A stretch of DNA of 64,000 nt from Phocaeicola faecium (GTDB taxonomy: Bacteria; Bacteroidota; Bacteroidia; Bacteroidales; Bacteroidaceae): contig NZ_JACSPQ010000001.1 in assembly GCF_014837055.1 (NCBI RefSeq), positions 1,173,970-1,237,969 of the forward strand, in the 5' to 3' direction. The translations under genes were made by a program, and so were the position numbers. How positions within the stretch are numbered: the stretch's first letter is position 1; each line of letters starts with the position of its first letter. This document shows positions 60,059 through 64,000 of the stretch, one piece after another. Below the pieces are notes generated by a model, which was given only the letters and a program-made list of their open reading frames with translations, was not told the origin of the DNA and ran no database searches.

Positions 60059-61243
60059 ATGAAAACAAGAGCTATAACTTTTGCCGTTTTATTGGCAGCA
60101 TCAGCCTCACTTGGGGCACAACAGACCGACGGATATCAATTCACTACCGTTGTTAATCAGAAAGTAACTCCCGTAAAAAACCAAGCTGCATCCGGAACAT
60201 GCTGGTGTTTCGCCACTACTTCGTTCATCGAAGCCGAATTGTTACGCATGGGCAAAGGTGAATACGACCTTTCGGAAATGTTTATCGTCCGTCAAAAATA
60301 CATGAACCAGTTGGACGACAACTACCTGCGTCACGGACGGGGAAACATCGGTCAGGGAAGCATTTCCCCCAGTTGGTTTACAGCGTTTAATCAGGTAGGT
60401 ATTGTCCCCGAAGAGGTTTACTCAGGAATCAATTACGACTCAAAGACGCATAATCACACAGAACTGGAAAGCTATATGGCTGCCATAGCCGGACAAGCTG
60501 TGAAGTTACGCAAACGCAGTCCGGAATATAAAGAACTCATCAACAGCTTATTCGATATTTATATGGGCAAATTACCTGAAACTTTCGTCTACAAAGGGAA
60601 GGAATATACGCCGAAATCGTTTGCCGAAAGTCTGGGTATCGATGAAAACAATTATGTGATGATTACCAGCTTTACGCACAAACCTTATTACCAGACATTC
60701 GAATTGGAAATTCCCGACAACTGGGAACATGCGCAGATGTATAATTTACCGCTCGACGAGATGATGGCTGCTGCCGACCATGCGCTGCAAAACGGTTATA
60801 CCGTGGTATGGGACGGCGATGTAAGCGAAAAGGGATTTGCATACACTCACGGCGTTGCCATTAATCCGGAGGTGGAAAAAGCCGACGATTACAAAGATAC
60901 CGACTTTGCCCGCTGGCAGAAAATGGATGAAAAAGATCGTCTTGCCGAGGTTTTTAAATTCGAACGCCCCTACCCTGAAGTCAACGTTACGCCGGAAGTC
61001 CGTCAGGAGGGTTACGAGTCGTTCACTACTACCGACGACCATTTGATGCACCTCACCGGAATTGCCAAAGATCAGAACGGTACGAAGTATTACATCACCA
61101 AAAATTCATGGGGAACGGAACGCAATGATTTCGGAGGCTATCTGAACATGTCGGAAAGTTTCGTGCGTGCCAAAACCATTTTTATCATGATGCACAAAGA
61201 TGCATTGACCAAAGAGATGAAAAAGAAATTAGGTATCCAATAA
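60059..61243 (+). CDS. C1B cysteine peptidase, exported, second copy
   Basis: 394 aa. Signal peptide MKTRAITFAVLLAASASLGA; oxyanion Gln42 and nucleophile Cys48 in NQAASGTCWCFATTSF; catalytic His in TTDDHLMHLTGIAKDQNG; Asn in TKNSWGTE. Differs from 35449-36645 by an extra Cys right after the nucleophile Trp (CWC) and by changes around the His (HLMHL against HGMLI). Ends KKKLGIQ. 16 bp before the DPP IV gene, so one operon; the paired enzymes could remove single residues and X-Pro dipeptides from host or dietary peptides. Confidence 0.94.
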   Translation: MKTRAITFAVLLAASASLGAQQTDGYQFTTVVNQKVTPVKNQAASGTCWCFATTSFIEAELLRMGKGEYDLSEMFIVRQKYMNQLDDNYLRHGRGNIGQGSISPSWFTAFNQVGIVPEEVYSGINYDSKTHNHTELESYMAAIAGQAVKLRKRSPEYKELINSLFDIYMGKLPETFVYKGKEYTPKSFAESLGIDENNYVMITSFTHKPYYQTFELEIPDNWEHAQMYNLPLDEMMAAADHALQNGYTVVWDGDVSEKGFAYTHGVAINPEVEKADDYKDTDFARWQKMDEKDRLAEVFKFERPYPEVNVTPEVRQEGYESFTTTDDHLMHLTGIAKDQNGTKYYITKNSWGTERNDFGGYLNMSESFVRAKTIFIMMHKDALTKEMKKKLGIQ

Positions 61244-61259
61244 TAATTCTTATCGACCC

Positions 61260-63494
61260 ATGAGAAAAAGCATATTCATAACGGCCGCAGCCCTGCTCTG
61301 TCTGTTAGGAACGGGCTACGTACAGGCGCAACACGTCCCTACGCTGGACGAAGTGGTTTACGGCGGACTGATTCACACCAAAGGCAGCACTTACGTCAAC
61401 TGGTTAGAGGACGGCGAACATTACTCGAAGACTGAAAAAAATCCGGCAGGAGGTTACGACATCGTGTCTTACCGGGCAAAAGACAACAAGAAAGAGACGC
61501 TTATCCCGGCTTCGATGCTTGTGAAACCGGGTACAAACGATACGCTCTCGGTGCGCAGCTTTACGTTTAATGCCGACCATACGCTGGCGTTGATTTATAC
61601 AAACACGCGCCGGGTTTGGCGTTACGATACGCGCGGCGATTACTGGGTGTTAGACATGAAGGGCGGAACGCTGAAACAGTTGGGTAAGGGAATGCCTGAA
61701 AGCAGCCTGATGTTTGCCAAATTCTCGCCCGACAGCCGTCGCGCCGCTTACGTGAGCCGGAACAACATCTACGTGGAAGACCTAAGCACGGGAGTGATTA
61801 CGCCCGTCACTACCGACGGAACGGCGGAAATCGTGAACGGAACGTTCGACTGGGTGTATGAAGAAGAATTCTTCTGTCGCGACGGATTCCGTTGGAGTCC
61901 CGACAGCAAGTACATCGCTTACTGGCAGAGCGATACGAAAGGTACGGGGTGGTTTGACATTATCAACAACGTTGATTCGCTGTATCCTAAAATTTCCCGC
62001 TTCCCCTACCCGAAGGCAGGAACTACCAACTCAGCAGTAAAGGTTGGCTATGTGTCGGCCGACGGCGGAGCCACCACGTGGATAAACATTCCCGGAGACC
62101 CGCGTAACCATTACATCATGCGCATGGACTTTATCCCCGACAGCAACGAGTTGTTTATCCAGCAGATGAATCGCCCCCAGAATACCAACAAGGTCTGGAT
62201 TGCCTCAATAGGAAACCCCGAACCGCGCAACATTTTTACCGATACCGATGCAGCGTGGTTAGAAACAAACGATAACGTAACGTGGCTGAAAGACAACACG
62301 TGGTTTACGTGGGAAAGCGAACGAGACGGCTGGCGGCACTTGTACCGCGTGAGCCGCGACGGTAAACAGATAGTGCCCATCACGAAAGGAGATTTCGATT
62401 ACATTGAGCAAGCGGGTATCGACCTGAAGCGGGGTGTGGTTTACTTTATCGCTTCGCCCGATAACTTTACGCAGCGTTACCTGTATTCTGCCAAGCTCTT
62501 TGGCGACGGAACGGTGAAACGTCTCAGCCCTACTGACGAGGCAGGGCAACACCAATACAACATTTCGCCCGACGGAAGCTGGGCGGTACACGCTTTCAGC
62601 AACGCGGTCACGCCGCCGGTTATCGACATGGTTTCACTTCCTTCCCACAAAAGTGTACGCACGATTGAAGACAACGCCCAAGCGAAAGCCGAATACGATG
62701 CATTGAAATTACAGCCGAAAGAGTTCGTAAAGACCCGTTCGGGCGAATTGGAATTAGACGCATGGATGATAAAACCGATTGATTTCGACCCTGCGAAGAA
62801 GTATCCGGTAATTATCGACGTTTACGGCGAACCGGGCAGCGCAACGGTGCAAGACGTTTGGGGCGGAGGCGACTTGTGGCATCAGTATCTTGCCAATCAG
62901 GGATACATCGTGGTGAGTATAGAAAACCGGGGCGCACGCACGCCGAGAGGCCGCGAATGGCGCAAGTGTATCTACGGCGAGGTAGGCACATTCGCCAGCC
63001 AAGACCAAGCGCAAGGCATATTGGACTTGGCGCGTCAATACAGTTTCATCGACACTTCGCGCATCGGCATCACCGGATGGAGCGGCGGAGGCAGTCAGAC
63101 GCTGAACTGCATGTTCCGCTATCCCGATGTTTTCCACACAGGTATTGCCATCGCTTTCGTGGCAGACCAACGTCTGTACGACACCATTTATCAGGAACGT
63201 TACATGAATACGCCGCAGAACAATCCCGACGGCTATCGTAAAGGTTCGCCCATCTCGTATGCGGAAGGACTGAAAGGAAACCTGTTGCTGATTCACGGTA
63301 CGGGCGATGACAACGTGCATTACCAGAACTGCGAACGGTTGGTAAACGAGTTAGTCCGTCACGGAAAGATTTTCTCGCAAATCTCTTACCCGATGCGCAC
63401 GCACAGCATCAGCGAGGGAGAGGGAACCACCATGCACCTGCGTAAAACGATGACCGATTACTTCTTGAAGCATCTTCCGGCAGGAGGCAGATAA
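61260..63494 (+). CDS. Dipeptidyl peptidase IV (S9B), exported
   Basis: 744 aa. Signal peptide MRKSIFITAAALLCLLGTGYVQA. An eight-blade propeller domain carries the double-Glu motif FDWVYEEEFF that anchors the substrate N-terminus in DPP IV; then the alpha/beta hydrolase with Ser608 in TGWSGGGSQ, Asp683/684 in GTGDDNVHY and His715 in RTHSISEG. Spacing and length match DPP IV proper rather than POP or DPP VII. It removes X-Pro/X-Ala dipeptides in the periplasm or outside. DPP IV of gut Bacteroides is known to act on host peptides such as GLP-1. Followed by a strong terminator. Confidence 0.96.
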   Translation: MRKSIFITAAALLCLLGTGYVQAQHVPTLDEVVYGGLIHTKGSTYVNWLEDGEHYSKTEKNPAGGYDIVSYRAKDNKKETLIPASMLVKPGTNDTLSVRSFTFNADHTLALIYTNTRRVWRYDTRGDYWVLDMKGGTLKQLGKGMPESSLMFAKFSPDSRRAAYVSRNNIYVEDLSTGVITPVTTDGTAEIVNGTFDWVYEEEFFCRDGFRWSPDSKYIAYWQSDTKGTGWFDIINNVDSLYPKISRFPYPKAGTTNSAVKVGYVSADGGATTWINIPGDPRNHYIMRMDFIPDSNELFIQQMNRPQNTNKVWIASIGNPEPRNIFTDTDAAWLETNDNVTWLKDNTWFTWESERDGWRHLYRVSRDGKQIVPITKGDFDYIEQAGIDLKRGVVYFIASPDNFTQRYLYSAKLFGDGTVKRLSPTDEAGQHQYNISPDGSWAVHAFSNAVTPPVIDMVSLPSHKSVRTIEDNAQAKAEYDALKLQPKEFVKTRSGELELDAWMIKPIDFDPAKKYPVIIDVYGEPGSATVQDVWGGGDLWHQYLANQGYIVVSIENRGARTPRGREWRKCIYGEVGTFASQDQAQGILDLARQYSFIDTSRIGITGWSGGGSQTLNCMFRYPDVFHTGIAIAFVADQRLYDTIYQERYMNTPQNNPDGYRKGSPISYAEGLKGNLLLIHGTGDDNVHYQNCERLVNELVRHGKIFSQISYPMRTHSISEGEGTTMHLRKTMTDYFLKHLPAGGR

Positions 63495-63517
63495 GATTCT
63501 TATTTCAGACAAATCAT

Positions 63518-63563
63518 TAGGGCGGGACAATGAAAAACATCGCATCGTCCCGCCCTATTTTTA
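63518..63563 (+). terminator. Terminator after the DPP IV gene
   Basis: Stem AGGGCGGGAC / GTCCCGCCCT (63519-63528, 63547-63556), perfect, 18-nt loop, then ATTTTTA. Confidence 0.9.
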
Positions 63564-63571
63564 CTTCTCCA

Positions 63572-63653
63572 AACGCTAACGGATAGACTAAGCATTTCTA
63601 CCCATAGTGTAGACCAATTCTACCGCATGGGTTGAGGAGTCCATGCGGTAGAA
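63572..63653. repeat. REP-like repeat with 13-bp hairpin (module cluster 8)
   Basis: CGCTAACGGATAG, CTACCCATAG (about 63598-63607) and a perfect 13-bp stem TTCTACCGCATGG (63618-63630) with CCATGCGGTAGAA (63641-63653), 10-nt loop. Sits between two terminators of convergent genes. Confidence 0.75.
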
Positions 63654-63687
63654 AAAAAGCCAAGCGTGCAAACAATTCACGCTTGGC
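63652..63687 (-). terminator. Terminator of the DUF4301 gene
   Basis: Stem GCCAAGCGTG / CACGCTTGGC (63659-63668, 63678-63687) with seven A on the plus-strand left side, i.e. a T-run after the hairpin on the minus strand, 43 nt beyond the stop at 63730. Confidence 0.9.
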
Positions 63688-63729
63688 TCTTTGTATTAAA
63701 AATCAGGATATATCAATTATAAAACCACC

Positions 63730-64000
63730 TTATTGATGCTGTTCGCGCAACAGGTCGTTTACTGTCTTGACCGGATTAAACGTGGTGAGCGGAACTTCTA
63801 CGAATACGGTGTTCCAATCGCTCATCGAACCGTTCCACAAGCCCGGAAGTTCGAGCGCTTTCAGGTCTTTTCCGTTCTTCGATTTGTAGGAAATGAAGCC
63901 CGTTGCCTTATCCACGTAGTTCAACAGGTTGAACTTGTTGCCTTTGTAATCGCGAACGGCGCAAACCAAATCTACCGGATTGAAGTGCGTGCCCTGTTCG
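63730..64000 (-). CDS. C-terminal end of a probable DUF4301-family protein
   Basis: Only the last 90 or so residues are in the window and the frame stays open to base 64000. The visible sequence (GTHFNPVDLVCAVRDYKGNKF ... LNYVDKATGFISYKSKNG ... LELPGLWNGSMSDW ... TFNPVKTVNDLLREQHQ, broken here at the gaps) resembles the C-terminus of the Bacteroidetes DUF4301 family, which I recall as ending similarly. Function unknown; the fold has been compared to nucleotidyl-sugar-type transferases, which cannot be tested with this fragment. A TTG at 63969 is not a start. Confidence 0.7.
   Translation of the reverse strand, partial: EQGTHFNPVDLVCAVRDYKGNKFNLLNYVDKATGFISYKSKNGKDLKALELPGLWNGSMSDWNTVFVEVPLTTFNPVKTVNDLLREQHQ

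Noticed and set aside
4191..63653. CRISPR arrays
   Set aside because: The dispersed repeats are not regularly spaced with unique spacers, the only tandem case has two units, and no cas genes are present.

Overview
The window is chromosomal DNA of a gut-type Bacteroidales, most likely Bacteroidaceae (Bacteroides or Phocaeicola). The reasons are the many genes preceded by the Bacteroidetes -7 promoter box TAnnTTTG, the lineage-specific families (NigD-like, DUF4827, DUF4847, DUF4301), the galM-galP-galK galactose operon, the LytS/LytTR two-component pair, and gene order typical of the group (rpe-comEC; nrnA-DUF4827-glmM; dcp-DUF4847-dCMP deaminase-S41 protease; DUF721-recF with a divergent TPR gene and ribH). 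I cannot name the species. Nearly all of it is core genome. There is no intact mobile element, CRISPR array or rRNA operon.

Layout. 1-4.1 kb: 3' end of a copper P-type ATPase, convergent with mfd. 4.1-9.6 kb: large TPR protein, small exported protein, AraC regulator divergent from a Bcr/CflA-type exporter. 9.9-15.1 kb: folC, then galM-galP-galK behind two AT-rich dyads. 15.3-18.1 kb: LytTR regulator and TPR histidine kinase. 18.2-25.3 kb: hemW; DUF4827-glmM; nrnA; rpe-comEC. 25.4-28.2 kb: ECF sigma factor with an anti-sigma/beta-barrel partner, and a NigD-like lipoprotein. 28.2-33.9 kb: tsaC-type gene, ClC channel and fmt; dinB; patatin. 34-41.1 kb: Xaa-Pro aminopeptidase and a C1B peptidase, recJ, recQ-like helicase, Spy-like exported protein. 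41.3-45.9 kb: AraC regulator followed by a run of redox and hydrolase genes. 46-56.7 kb: mnmA, marC, Crp/Fnr regulator, dcp, DUF4847, dCMP deaminase, S41 protease, formyl-THF cycloligase, DUF721/recF, TPR protein, ribH. 56.8-57.7 kb: tRNA-Tyr, tRNA-Gly and a twice-frameshifted pseudogene. 57.8-64 kb: GNAT, C69 dipeptidase, a second C1B peptidase with DPP IV, and part of a DUF4301 gene.

Themes. Peptide breakdown is prominent: two C1B cysteine peptidases, each next to a proline-specific exopeptidase, plus M3, C69 and S41 peptidases. Genome maintenance is well represented (mfd, recJ, recQ, recF, dinB, nrnA). The least explained DNA is intergenic: a MITE-like inverted-repeat element in a long and a short form, a REP-like family of short palindromic modules at eight or more operon ends, a third 25-bp repeat, and several operator-like dyads at promoters.

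Start codons. In several genes the TTG inside the -7 box is in frame and makes a false upstream start. I moved such starts to the first ATG downstream of the box.
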